Assembly (NCBI GenBank): GCA_965216945.1
Contig: CBDCGU010000003.1
Span: 682,001 to 746,000 of the forward strand
Origin: DATHZQ01 sp965216945
GTDB taxonomy: Bacteria; Actinomycetota; Acidimicrobiia; Spongiisociales; UBA5794
Length of the DNA stretch: 64,000 bases
Reading direction: 5' to 3'
The position numbers and the translations under genes were made by a program. Below are positions 15,813 to 24,556 of this stretch, piece after piece. The stretch's first letter is position 1, and the number at the start of each line of letters is the position of its first letter. Below the pieces are notes generated by a model. The model was not told the DNA's origin and ran no database searches. It worked only from the letters and a program-made list of their open reading frames with translations.

Positions 15813-18026
15813 TCACGGAGTCTCGTAGACGAGCAACCCGGCGTCGGTCGTGATCGACAGGTGCGTACCGGTGAAGGCGATGTCGGAAGCGTCGGCGGCG
15901 AACGGCAACGAGGCGGAGAGTCGCCATTGGTCTGTCGCTGGGTCGTAGAACCCGAGCTGCGGCGTGTCGCCAAACGACGGGGCGGGCAGCCATACCGCGA
16001 CCTCGCCGCCGACCCATACCGCCAGCAGTGAGTCCGGGGGGTCTGCGCCGTCGGGAAACGCCAGCGGGAGAGAGCCGAGCGTGCGCCACGAGTCGCTCTC
16101 CGGGTCGAAGGCGATGCCACCCAGGTGGGGCGGCTCGTTGACCGATTCGCTGCCGACGACTCCGATGACGAGGAACTCCCGTCCGCTCCACGCCCCCACC
16201 GAGCCCGACAAACGCTTGCCTTCGCGGTGCGGCGGGAGGAGCCGCCACACGTCCGTGAATGGGTTGTAAGAAGCCCCGTCCTGGTACCAGAAGGAGTCTT
16301 CGACACCACCCCAGACGTACAGCTCCCGGCCCGACCAGCCGGTGGCCAGATCGGATCGCACCCCACGCATGGGTGCCGGAGCGACGTTGCGCCATCGGTC
16401 CGCTTGGGGGTCGTGAGCGATCCCACCCGATTCGGTGCCACCCATGGTCAAGAACAGGACGTCTCTGCCGGTCCATACCTCGACGCCTATTCCACCGACC
16501 AACCCCACAGGCAGCGGCACCGTCAGCGATCGCCACTCCCTGCGCTGCGGGTCCCACGCCGAGATCGGTCCGCGCCACACGACCATTTCCTGGCCGGTCC
16601 ATGCCGCCTGCTGCCCGAAGCGTCCCGGGTGGTCGGCGGCCGGGATACGGTGAAAGCCACCCGACTCCGGGGCATACGCGAAACCGTCATAGATCTCCTC
16701 CCGGATGCCGTGTCCTCCCCAGACGATCAGCTCCTCCCCGGTCCACACGAGCGACGGATCGGTCCGCCATTGCAGCTCGGGGATCGGAGTGAATGCCCAC
16801 CCGCCGCCGGCATCGATCGTGTTTGCGGCAGCCGTGGCGGCCCGGTCGGGATCGAAGCGCCACAGAGACGAGTCGCCCCAGAAGAAGACGGCATCGCCGG
16901 CGGCCACCAGAGCCTCCATGTCGAGCCGATCACCTCCGCCGGTGGGCACCATGATCGGCACCCAGGCGCGCGTGTCCGGAAGGTAGAGCGCTCCCCGGCC
17001 GCAGTACCAGCCGAGCACGAATCCGCCGGCCGGAACCGATTCGGGGAAGCACTCGGAGAAGTCGAAGGGTGCGGGATTGGCGTGGACCCATTGGTCCCGG
17101 TCGCCGAGAAGCCGCACATCGAGCCCGTACTCCCACACGTGGACCCCTGCCGGGGAGACGGCCGCGGTGAGGGCGTTGGGCGCAAGATCCAAACCGCCGA
17201 GGATCGACCATTCATCACCTGCCGGGTCATACACCTGTGCGGTGGCCAGCCCGTCGGCGCTGCGGGCCCGGTTGTTCTGATCGAGGAAGCCGCCCACCAG
17301 GACCACTCGAGCGCCGTCCCACAGCACCGAGGCATACGACATCTCGAGCGGGGGATCGGCCAGTCGCCGCCACGAGTCGGTGCTCGGGTCGTAGGCGACC
17401 GCAACCAATTGATCGAGCAACCGTGACCGATTCTGATTGTGGGCGATGAGCACGATCTCCGAACCGGTCCAGACGACGCCGAGCGGATGGCGAGCCTCGT
17501 CCGGTCGCTCCGGCAACGTCCGCCAGACGTTGGCGACCGGGTCGAAAGCGACACTCTCGGCGGTGGTTGCGACCACGACCTCGGACCCGGACCACACCGC
17601 CACCGGGTCCACGAGGCCGGTCGAGGGAGGAGGCTCGATCTGCCACCACCTCCTCGACCTGGCGTCGTAGGCGACTCCGGCGTCCACGCGGCCCTCAGCG
17701 GAGGAGGCCTGTGCAGCACCCAGGACGACAACGTGCCGACCTGTCCACGCCATCGCTGCTGCGCGGAATGACTCCGGGCCGCCCTGGACGTTCGACCAAC
17801 CCGGCACCACGTCGACCTCGGTTGCCGGCGAAGTCTGGGGGACCGACGTCGAGGTTGGAGAAGGGGGCGGTGATGAGGTCGCGACGGACGTGGTCGATAG
17901 AGCGGCAGCGGGCGTCACCGACCCGTCACCACCCGAGCCGTCGAACACCAGGAACCATGCCAGCAGGAAGAGGCCACCGATCAGCAGGGCAACCAGTAGT
18001 GGCGGACGGCTTCTCTCCTCATCCAC
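15813..18026 (-). CDS. Membrane-anchored kelch-like beta-propeller protein
   Basis: This is a 737-residue protein with a cytoplasmic tail of about 9 residues, a signal-anchor helix (about 10-28), a Ser/Thr/Pro-rich stalk to about residue 70, and then many blades. The repeated core is WTG or WSG, then a run of hydrophobic strand residues, GG, and later a YDP or FDP turn, which is the kelch pattern. The blades carry no known catalytic motif. Kelch propellers bind proteins or glycans. Because it is the first gene of the ECF sigma operon, it may be part of an envelope-sensing unit; that is inference. The start is GTG 18026. Confidence 0.78.
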   Translation of the reverse strand: MDEERSRPPLLVALLIGGLFLLAWFLVFDGSGGDGSVTPAAALSTTSVATSSPPPSPTSTSVPQTSPATEVDVVPGWSNVQGGPESFRAAAMAWTGRHVVVLGAAQASSAEGRVDAGVAYDARSRRWWQIEPPPSTGLVDPVAVWSGSEVVVATTAESVAFDPVANVWRTLPERPDEARHPLGVVWTGSEIVLIAHNQNRSRLLDQLVAVAYDPSTDSWRRLADPPLEMSYASVLWDGARVVLVGGFLDQNNRARSADGLATAQVYDPAGDEWSILGGLDLAPNALTAAVSPAGVHVWEYGLDVRLLGDRDQWVHANPAPFDFSECFPESVPAGGFVLGWYCGRGALYLPDTRAWVPIMVPTGGGDRLDMEALVAAGDAVFFWGDSSLWRFDPDRAATAAANTIDAGGGWAFTPIPELQWRTDPSLVWTGEELIVWGGHGIREEIYDGFAYAPESGGFHRIPAADHPGRFGQQAAWTGQEMVVWRGPISAWDPQRREWRSLTVPLPVGLVGGIGVEVWTGRDVLFLTMGGTESGGIAHDPQADRWRNVAPAPMRGVRSDLATGWSGRELYVWGGVEDSFWYQDGASYNPFTDVWRLLPPHREGKRLSGSVGAWSGREFLVIGVVGSESVNEPPHLGGIAFDPESDSWRTLGSLPLAFPDGADPPDSLLAVWVGGEVAVWLPAPSFGDTPQLGFYDPATDQWRLSASLPFAADASDIAFTGTHLSITTDAGLLVYETP

Positions 18027-18109
18027 CTCGCCATCATGCCGCAGTGTCGGGCAAAGTCGATCGGGGTGCCCGTTCCCCCCGACGATCTAGTGCGGAGAAA
18101 TGGGTCGGC

Positions 18110-18168
18110 GCACTCGTGACGGCAGCAGACCATGTTGATGGGGGGTATCAACGCTGCCTAACGAGTGC
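18110..18168. terminator. Three-tier nested inverted repeat after menE
   Basis: Three arm pairs nest around one centre: GCACTCGT (18110-18117)/ACGAGTGC (18161-18168), GGCAGC (18121-18126)/GCTGCC (18153-18158), and GTTGAT (18134-18139)/ATCAAC (18147-18152). It lies 25 bp past the menE stop and upstream of the kelch gene. A terminator for menE is likely, although no T-run follows on the minus strand. An operator is the alternative. Confidence 0.6.
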
Positions 18169-18192
18169 TAATCGCGCTTTTTCCGCACCCTG

Positions 18193-19557
18193 CTACCGAC
18201 GATCGGCGATCGCTCTCGCGGCTGCTCGGTCGGGCTTTCCGTTCGGGAGCAGTGGGATCTCGCCGACGAAGACATAGCGCTTCGGGCGTGCGGCGGGCCG
18301 CAGCAAGGACCGCACCTGCTCTGCCAGCACCTTGGCGCTGGCTTCGTCGGTCACGACGGCGATGGCCACCACCGCCTCGCCCCACTCGGCATCCGGCACA
18401 CCGACGACGACTGCCTCCTCCACGTCTGCGAGCGAGGTCAGCGCATCCTCGACGGCTCGTGGCGCGACGTTGTCTCCTCCGCTGACGATCACGTCGTCAT
18501 GCCGGCCGAGGACGATCAGGCGCCCGGCATCGTCGAGTCGCCCGAGATCGCCGGTCGTGAACGGGCCGTGACGTTTCGGTTCGCCGCCGTACCCCGGCGA
18601 CACGGCGGGGCCATCGAGGGTGATGATGCCGGCACCGCTTTCGTGCGGGCCGGCGATGGTGACTTCCATGCCGTCGAGCGGTGCTCCGACCGTACCCAGG
18701 TCCTGCCTCATTCTCCCCGGCGCAACCGTGGCGACCTGGGAGCACGCCTCCGTGAGACCGTAGGTGGTGACGATGGGGAGACCTGCGTCGAGCGCCCGGC
18801 GAACCACACGATCGTGCGTCGCCGCCCCACCCACCAGCACTGCTTTCACCTCGGGCGAGACGCCGTCGACTGCGTCGAGCAGGCGATGCAACATGGTGGG
18901 AACCAGGCTGCTGATGGTGACGACACCGCTGGCGACCTGCCGGGCCGTCCGCCGCGCATCAAATCGGTCATCCAGCACGACGGCGCCTCCAGCGGCGGCG
19001 CTGCGCCACAGGATCGATGCTCCCCCGACATGGTCGAGCGGAAGGGCAAGCTGCCATCGGTCCGTGGCATCGTTGCCCAGCCGGCGCTGGGAGGCGGTCA
19101 CGGCGGCGATCAGATTGGCGTGGGTCAAGACCACCGGCCGGGGAGCAGCGGTCGAACCCGACGTGAGAATCCAGGAGTGGTGGTCTGGGTCGGCCGGTGG
19201 TCCCGATGGATCGAGGAGGCGAACGTCGTCACCCTCGATCAACGCCGCGATCCCCCAGTCGCGGAGGCGCGCCTCGTTGTGCGATTCGGTCGATGCGGAG
19301 TCGAGCAGCACCGCGACATGCGGCGACTCCCAAACGGCCCACAGCTGCGCCACCGATCGAGGAGTACGGTGCACCACGACGCCGACGTTGCTCGGCGTAC
19401 GGGACGGCAGATCGTCGGCGAGCTGCTCACGCCAGAGTGCCGCAGCGCCGGCAAGCCCTCCGAAGGTCAAAGTGGAGGTGCCGGCGACGAGTGCAATCGC
19501 ATCCGGCGCAGTGCGGGCCGCGGTGGTCAACCAGGACGTCGTCGCAGGATCGGACAT
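18193..19557 (-). CDS. menE: O-succinylbenzoate-CoA ligase MenE
   Basis: A 454-residue AMP-forming ligase of the ANL superfamily. It has the P-loop-like SGSTAAPRPV, the YGLTEACSQ motif, GDLGRLDDAGRL, and the C-terminal catalytic Lys region PNGKPDR. In menaquinone synthesis MenE activates o-succinylbenzoate to its CoA ester. The assignment over other ANL ligases rests on the short length and on menB and menA next to it. I start at ATG 19557, with GTG 19566 as an alternative. It diverges from menB with only 26 bp between the start codons, and both can be read from one symmetrical -10 element. Confidence 0.88.
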   Translation of the reverse strand: MSDPATTSWLTTAARTAPDAIALVAGTSTLTFGGLAGAAALWREQLADDLPSRTPSNVGVVVHRTPRSVAQLWAVWESPHVAVLLDSASTESHNEARLRDWGIAALIEGDDVRLLDPSGPPADPDHHSWILTSGSTAAPRPVVLTHANLIAAVTASQRRLGNDATDRWQLALPLDHVGGASILWRSAAAGGAVVLDDRFDARRTARQVASGVVTISSLVPTMLHRLLDAVDGVSPEVKAVLVGGAATHDRVVRRALDAGLPIVTTYGLTEACSQVATVAPGRMRQDLGTVGAPLDGMEVTIAGPHESGAGIITLDGPAVSPGYGGEPKRHGPFTTGDLGRLDDAGRLIVLGRHDDVIVSGGDNVAPRAVEDALTSLADVEEAVVVGVPDAEWGEAVVAIAVVTDEASAKVLAEQVRSLLRPAARPKRYVFVGEIPLLPNGKPDRAAARAIADRR

Positions 19558-19566
19558 GGCCGTCAC

Positions 19567-19573
19567 TACAGTA
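19567..19573. promoter_or_regulatory. Shared bidirectional -10 (TACAGTA) for menE and menB
   Basis: TACAGT on the plus strand lies 11 nt before menB ATG 19584. TACTGT on the minus strand lies 10 nt before menE ATG 19557. The two hexamers overlap almost completely, so transcription would start within about 5 nt of each ATG. Confidence 0.45.
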
Positions 19574-19583
19574 TCCGGCCACC

Positions 19584-20474
19584 ATGGTCTCCGAGATCTT
19601 CGACCCGACTGCCTGGCACGCCGTGCCCGGCTTCGACCTCACCGACATCACGTACCACCGCGCCAATGACGTCGGTGCGGTGCGCATCGCCTTCAACCGG
19701 CCGGAGGTGCGCAATGCGTTCCGGCCGCATACGGTCGACGAGCTGTACCGGGCGCTCGACCATGCGCGGATGACGTCGGATGTCGGATGCGTGCTGCTCA
19801 CCGGCAACGGTCCGTCGCCCAAAGACGGTGGATGGGCGTTCTGCTCGGGAGGTGATCAGCGCATCCGCGGACGCGACGGCTACCAGTACGCCGACGGGGG
19901 CGACATCGAGCGGGGCCGGCTGGGGCGCCTCCACATCCTCGAGGTGCAGCGCTTGATCCGTCACATGCCCAAGGTCGTCATCGCCGTCGTCCCGGGTTGG
20001 GCGGTGGGCGGCGGGCACAGCCTGCACGTCGTGTGTGACATGACGCTGGCGAGTCGGGAACACGCCGTCTTCAAGCAAACCGATGCCGACGTCGCCAGCT
20101 TCGACGGCGGCTACGGCTCAGCGCTCCTCGCCCGGCAGGTGGGCCAGAAGCGCGCCAGAGAGATCTTCTTCCTCGGCCGGGACTACTCCGCGCGGGATGC
20201 GGCTGCGATGGGCATGGTGAACGCGGTGGTGGACCACGCCGACCTGGAGAACGTCGCTCTCGAGTGGGCGGGCGAGATCGTGGCGAAGAGCCCGACGGCC
20301 CAGCGGATGCTCAAGTACGCCTTCAATCTGCCGGACGAGGGCATCGTCGGCCAGCAACTGTTCGCAGGCGAGGCCACCCGACTCGCCTACGGAACCGACG
20401 AGGCGCAGGAGGGTCGGGACGCCTTCCTGGAGAAGCGGGAACAGGACTACTCCGACTTCCCCTGGCATTACTAG
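19584..20474 (+). CDS. menB: 1,4-dihydroxy-2-naphthoyl-CoA synthase MenB
   Basis: This 296-residue crotonase-fold enzyme closes the second ring by converting o-succinylbenzoyl-CoA to 1,4-dihydroxy-2-naphthoyl-CoA. Family signatures are AFCSGGDQRIRG, PGWAVGGGHSLHVVCD with the oxyanion-hole glycines, KQTDADVASFDGGYGSA, and REIFFLGRDYSA. The longer frame upstream is antisense to menE, so ATG 19584 is used. There is no ribosome site; a near-leaderless transcript fits. Its stop overlaps the GTG of menA by one base (TAGTG). Confidence 0.95.
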   Translation: MVSEIFDPTAWHAVPGFDLTDITYHRANDVGAVRIAFNRPEVRNAFRPHTVDELYRALDHARMTSDVGCVLLTGNGPSPKDGGWAFCSGGDQRIRGRDGYQYADGGDIERGRLGRLHILEVQRLIRHMPKVVIAVVPGWAVGGGHSLHVVCDMTLASREHAVFKQTDADVASFDGGYGSALLARQVGQKRAREIFFLGRDYSARDAAAMGMVNAVVDHADLENVALEWAGEIVAKSPTAQRMLKYAFNLPDEGIVGQQLFAGEATRLAYGTDEAQEGRDAFLEKREQDYSDFPWHY

Positions 20475-21352
20475 TGCCCGTCGCCAATCCATGGGTGCTC
20501 GCCGCCCGCCCGCCGACGCTGTGGGCGGCCGTTGCCCCGGTTCTGATCGGCTCGGCTCTGGCCCATCGGGACGGCGCCTTTCGCTGGGATGCGCTCGCCG
20601 CCACCCTGGCCGCCGCCGTGCTGATCCAGATCGGCGTCAACTATGCCAACGACTATTCCGACGGGGTGAGGGGCACCGACTCCCCCGACCGCATCGGCCC
20701 GCAGCGGGCGGTGGCCGCGCAGCTCGTCACACCACAGCAGATGAAACGGGCAATCGGGATCGTCTTTGCGACGGCAGCCGTGCTCGGCGTCTACCTGGCA
20801 ACGATCGCCGGTCCGGTCATCATCGTGATCGGAGTGGCCTCGATCGCCGCTGCGTTCGGGTACACGGGTGGACCGGTGCCCTACGGCTACCGCGGATTCG
20901 GCGAGGTGTTCGTCTTCGTCTTCTTTGGTCTCGTCGCGACCGTCGGAAGCCGTTTCGTCTACGACCGGTCCGCACCGCTCGATGCCTGGATGGGTGGCGT
21001 GGTGATGGGATTGCTGGCCTCGGCGATCCTCATTGCCAACAACATCCGCGACATCGACACCGATACCACGGCGGGCAAGCGAACGCTGGCTGTCATGCTG
21101 GGAAGGGCGCGGACCAGGACCTTGTTCGCCGCCACCGTGTACGGAGCCTTCGCCGTGGTGGCGGTTGCCGCCCTGGCGTCGGCGATTCCGCCGTGGAGTG
21201 CTCTGTCTCTCCTGGCGCTGCCCCTGGCCGTCCCCGTCGTACGAGCTGTCAGCACACATGTGGCCGGCCCGGAACTGATTGCCGCACTCAAGGGCACCGC
21301 CCGTCTCCAACTGCTCGTCGGTGCACTCTTCGCCGCAGGGGCACTGTTCTGA
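20474..21352 (+). CDS. menA: 1,4-dihydroxy-2-naphthoate polyprenyltransferase MenA
   Basis: A 292-residue integral membrane UbiA-superfamily prenyltransferase with about eight helices. The first Asp-rich motif is NYANDYSDGVRGTD and the second is NNIRDIDTDTTAGKRT; both bind Mg-prenyl diphosphate. It attaches the isoprenoid tail to dihydroxynaphthoate at the membrane. It starts with GTG 20474, overlapping the menB stop by one base, so the pair is translationally coupled. It converges with the CoA-ligase gene on the other strand. Confidence 0.94.
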   Translation: MPVANPWVLAARPPTLWAAVAPVLIGSALAHRDGAFRWDALAATLAAAVLIQIGVNYANDYSDGVRGTDSPDRIGPQRAVAAQLVTPQQMKRAIGIVFATAAVLGVYLATIAGPVIIVIGVASIAAAFGYTGGPVPYGYRGFGEVFVFVFFGLVATVGSRFVYDRSAPLDAWMGGVVMGLLASAILIANNIRDIDTDTTAGKRTLAVMLGRARTRTLFAATVYGAFAVVAVAALASAIPPWSALSLLALPLAVPVVRAVSTHVAGPELIAALKGTARLQLLVGALFAAGALF

Positions 21353-21446
21353 CGTCGCCGTCGGCCGCGGCATGGGACCTCGACCCTGCGGTGCTGCATC
21401 CGACGAAGGCGTGCGGCCGCCGCGGCGACACCGGAGGAAGACCCGC

Positions 21447-22811
21447 TCAGGTGTTGACGAACCGAACGATCTTGCCGGTGTGAGCGTTGCGAGGGATGTC
21501 TCCGACGGCCACGACCGACACTCGATCGGGAGCTGCCCCGGCATGAGTCAGTACGTCGGTCACTTGCTCCTGGAGCCCGCCGATGTCGATCCGCTGGTCC
21601 GGCACCACCGAGATCTCGACGTCCCTCCCGCGGGTCACTACCCGATACTCGGCGACACCCGGCGCTCGCACCAACACAGATCGAACGACGAGGGCGTGCA
21701 CCGGGACCCCGCCGACCCTGACCACCTCATCGACGCGACCTTCGAGTGTGGCGCGCGGGTGCCCGGGAGGGACGCCGGCGACGGCGGTCATCCGGTCGTC
21801 GAGCCGGTAGCGAATCAGCGGCTGCGTGTGGTTGAAGAGATTGGTCACGAGCACGTGATGAGCCGGCTCGCCGTGCCCAACCGGCTGATCGTGCTCATCT
21901 ACGAATTCGAGGACCGCCAGGTCCCCGGCAAAGTCGAACACTCTGCTCCCCGGCGGTGCCGAGCCCAGCAGGCCCTCGCTCGAGCCGAAGGAGTTGGCGG
22001 GCGGGAAGCCGAAACCGCGGGAGATCCGCTCGCTGAGATCGTCGGTCAGCTGTTCGCTCGTCACGATCACGGCCTGGGGCCCGATCTCCAGACGTCCGGC
22101 AGTCTGCTCATCGGCGAGGCGGGCGATCATTGACGGATAGCCGACCAGGATGACCGGCTGGGAGGCCTGGACCCGGGCCACGATGACCTCGAATGGCAGC
22201 GTCACCGGGGCACTGGTCGAGTGGATCACCCCCTCGGCGATCCACAGGAGACCCCGCGTCGCATGCACCGCAGTTGGAGCTGCAACGAGAGTGGTGGGAA
22301 CCGGACCTGGCGGGGGCCAACCGATCTCTGCCGCGACCCGGGCGAACCCAGGCCGCATGACGGCCCCCAGGAACTCCGCAGCCTCCGAGTGGTGATACGC
22401 ATACATGCCGGTTACGCCGGAGCTGCCCCCGGATGCGAACACGAAGTGCTCGCCCGCATAGAGCTCGGGACGCTCGCCGGCTGCTGAGATGTGAGCCTGC
22501 AGGCCGGCCTTCGTGAGCCGGGGGTCCGTGACGGCCTCGTCGAACCGGTCCATCATCTCTGCCTTCGTCATGACCGGCAGGGTCCCCAGATCGTCGAGAG
22601 TGAAGGTGGCGGGATCGACGCCGCGCAGTCGCTCCGAGTGGTACCTCGATCGCTCCTTGGCGACCGACAACAGCGCACGAAGACGGTGCGTCTGTTCCTC
22701 GGCAATGCGCTGGGCGGACCACTCGAGGCGTTCGAGATGATCTGGGATGGCCTCCTTGAATTCTGCTTGTGCCTGTTCGAGGGGGTTCCGGGCCTTGGTC
22801 GTTGCGGTCAT
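21447..22811 (-). CDS. PaaK-like AMP-dependent CoA ligase
   Basis: This 454-residue protein resembles phenylacetate-CoA ligase and coenzyme F390 synthetase-type ANL enzymes. It has an SGGSSGVTG P-loop, an SSEGLLGS motif and a C-terminal RVDEVVRVGG segment. The substrate is probably an aromatic or fatty acid. The start ATG 22811 has AGGAG about 7 nt upstream and overlaps the stop of the TetR regulator (TGATG), so the pair forms one operon. It lies between menA and menD but has no known role in menaquinone synthesis. A degradative or detoxifying role under TetR control is more likely. Confidence 0.75.
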   Translation of the reverse strand: MTATTKARNPLEQAQAEFKEAIPDHLERLEWSAQRIAEEQTHRLRALLSVAKERSRYHSERLRGVDPATFTLDDLGTLPVMTKAEMMDRFDEAVTDPRLTKAGLQAHISAAGERPELYAGEHFVFASGGSSGVTGMYAYHHSEAAEFLGAVMRPGFARVAAEIGWPPPGPVPTTLVAAPTAVHATRGLLWIAEGVIHSTSAPVTLPFEVIVARVQASQPVILVGYPSMIARLADEQTAGRLEIGPQAVIVTSEQLTDDLSERISRGFGFPPANSFGSSEGLLGSAPPGSRVFDFAGDLAVLEFVDEHDQPVGHGEPAHHVLVTNLFNHTQPLIRYRLDDRMTAVAGVPPGHPRATLEGRVDEVVRVGGVPVHALVVRSVLVRAPGVAEYRVVTRGRDVEISVVPDQRIDIGGLQEQVTDVLTHAGAAPDRVSVVAVGDIPRNAHTGKIVRFVNT

Positions 22812-23416
22812 CAGATGCTCCTGTCGGCTTGCGCCATCCGGTCCACCATCGCGGTCACGACGGCGGGAAGATCGAGATCGGGATCGCACATCAACTCGGC
22901 GACCACGCCGGTGCCCTCGGCAAGTCCGACGACCGCGAGCAGTTCGACGTCGTAGGGTGGCGCCTCACCACGGCGCCGGTAGACGTCCGCGATGAGTGCG
23001 CCGAGCAGGCGAATCGTCCTCCGGTGGAGGTCGGCATAACGACGGTTGATGTCAGGATCCCGCCACGCATGTGCCCGGAACTCGAGCAGCGCGGCCTGCC
23101 AGGCGATCGAATCGACGTTCGCCCGCAGCGCGGCCAGCGCCATCTCCTGCACTTCGACGGGGCCATCGCTTTCGGCGAGTTGCTCCGCCAGCTTCCGTTC
23201 GCGCCGGTTGATTCGATCTTCGACAACAGCAAGGAAGAGATCGTCCTTGCTGTCGAATCTCGAGTACACGGCTCCCTTCGAGAAGCCCGCCGCCTCGGCG
23301 ATCCCATCGAGGGAGGCGCCGTGATAGCCGAGCTCTTGGAACTGCACCTCGGCGGCGTCGAGGATCGCCCTCCTGTTGGTCGCGTTTGCCTCAGCCCGAG
23401 TCATGCGCCTTTTCAT
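22811..23416 (-). CDS. TetR-family transcriptional regulator
   Basis: This is a 201-residue protein with an N-terminal helix-turn-helix (about residues 15-60): RRAILDAAEVQFQELGYHGASL followed by IAEAAGFSKGAVYSRF, here quoted in two separate parts of the motif. The C-terminal ligand domain is helical. I keep the start ATG 23416 because TTGACA, 17 bases, AATACT and then 6 bases lead straight to it, a leaderless promoter. Two 13-bp palindromic sites lie in that promoter, so autorepression is likely. It is coupled to the downstream CoA ligase, which is its probable target. ATG 23404 is the alternative start. Confidence 0.9.
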   Translation of the reverse strand: MKRRMTRAEANATNRRAILDAAEVQFQELGYHGASLDGIAEAAGFSKGAVYSRFDSKDDLFLAVVEDRINRRERKLAEQLAESDGPVEVQEMALAALRANVDSIAWQAALLEFRAHAWRDPDINRRYADLHRRTIRLLGALIADVYRRRGEAPPYDVELLAVVGLAEGTGVVAELMCDPDLDLPAVVTAMVDRMAQADRSI

Positions 23417-23451
23417 ACCGTTAGTATTTCAATACCGACGGTATCTGTCAA
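23415..23451 (-). promoter_or_regulatory. TetR promoter with two palindromic operator sites
   Basis: On the minus strand TTGACA (23451-23446) and AATACT (23428-23423) are 17 bp apart, and six bases separate the latter from ATG 23416. ATACCGACGGTAT (23432-23444), a perfect palindrome about a central base, sits between -35 and -10. The related ATACCGTTAGTAT (23415-23427) covers -10 and +1. The sites are 17 bp apart. Confidence 0.65.
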
Positions 23452-23657
23452 GGCCTGCATTTCCGCAAGTCGAGAACGAACACGGCTCGACGGCCGACCG
23501 GCCGCGGCGCATCGACCCACGCGTTCGTCTGGCGCTGCAGAGATCTCCACGCCGGTGACGACCCGCCGACGAGCACGGTCGGAACGACCGCCCATCACGC
23601 AAAGCCGGCATCCGCGACCTGAGGCCGCCGTCCGGGACGCGAGCGGCGCCGGCGGCG

Positions 23658-24491
23658 TCACGACTGCCCGAGTGCGGCGATGTCCTCCAGCGTCGGCAGC
23701 TTGGTGCGGCGGCGAGCGGCGGCAGCCGCACCGGCCGCCGCAGCGAACTCGAGGAGCTGCGGTCGGTCCCAGCCGCTCGCCAGGCCGAACGCGCACCCTG
23801 CAGCAAACACGTCTCCCGACCCGGTCGCATCGACGACTTCGATCTGCGGCGGCGCGATCTCGATGCGCCGGCCGTCCCACCAAGCATGGATCGGCTCGGC
23901 CGAGGCGGTGAGCACAACAGGAACGCCCTTCCGTGCCAGCGCCGCGGCGGCGTCGATCGAGTGCTCGTGGCGAGACCACACCACCAGCGTTGCGGGCGCA
24001 GGCGGCGGATCGGGAGCGTCGAGCCACACGACGGGGATTCCCCGCTCCACTCCTTCGGCCACCACCCGCGTGGCGTGGCGGCCGGCAAAGCCATCCACGA
24101 GGACGGCGTCGACGCCCTTCCACGCACCGTCGGGAATGGCCTGCCACCTCGCCCCCTCGTAGCCGGTGCAGATGATGGTCCTGTCCCCATCAGGCGTCCG
24201 CAGGATGATGCAGTGCCGCGATGGCTCGTCGGTGCGCACCAGCCAGGTGCGGTCGAGGTGGGCCACGTCGAGCGAGCTCAGCAGCGCATCACCCAAGGCA
24301 TCGCGACCGATGGGAAGCCCGAGCAGCCGAACGTCGCACTGCCAGCGGGCCAGCGCCATCGCGGCATTGGCCGCCTTCCCACCCCAGGCCATGGACCACT
24401 GCCGGGAGCGGATGTCGTCGCCCCTCTGCGGGATCCGGTCCACGACGTGCAGGACGTCGGTGTTCACCGCCCCGTAGACGAGGGCTCGCAT
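23658..24491 (-). CDS. PfkB-family sugar/nucleoside kinase
   Basis: This 277-residue ribokinase-like protein has GGKAANAAMALARW near the N-terminus and the C-terminal signature DATGSGDVFAAGCA, which holds the catalytic Asp and the anion hole. It phosphorylates a sugar, a nucleoside or a similar alcohol; the exact substrate cannot be read. The start ATG 24491 is overlapped by the stop of a nine-codon frame (24491-24520) that begins where a leaderless transcript would start. Upstream in-frame extension to 24617 is possible but lacks support. It diverges from menD. Confidence 0.85.
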   Translation of the reverse strand: MRALVYGAVNTDVLHVVDRIPQRGDDIRSRQWSMAWGGKAANAAMALARWQCDVRLLGLPIGRDALGDALLSSLDVAHLDRTWLVRTDEPSRHCIILRTPDGDRTIICTGYEGARWQAIPDGAWKGVDAVLVDGFAGRHATRVVAEGVERGIPVVWLDAPDPPPAPATLVVWSRHEHSIDAAAALARKGVPVVLTASAEPIHAWWDGRRIEIAPPQIEVVDATGSGDVFAAGCAFGLASGWDRPQLLEFAAAAGAAAAARRRTKLPTLEDIAALGQS

Positions 24492-24520
24492 CAGAACCCG
24501 GGTGCGACTGGCGGTGTCAT
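24491..24520 (-). CDS. Nine-codon leader ORF coupled to the PfkB kinase
   Basis: ATG 24520 opens a frame for MTPPVAPGF and ends at a TGA that overlaps the kinase ATG by one base. On the minus strand TACGGT lies 7 nt before ATG 24520, so this frame would be translated from the 5' end of the mRNA and hand ribosomes to the kinase. No amino acid is enriched, so classic attenuation is not indicated. Confidence 0.4.
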   Translation of the reverse strand: MTPPVAPGF

Positions 24521-24527
24521 GACCCGC

Positions 24528-24533
24528 ACCGTA
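24528..24533 (-). promoter_or_regulatory. -10 element for the leader ORF and PfkB kinase
   Basis: TACGGT on the minus strand is followed by seven bases and ATG 24520. Confidence 0.4.
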
Positions 24534-24556
24534 CCGGATGGCTCCTCGCCGCTCGG

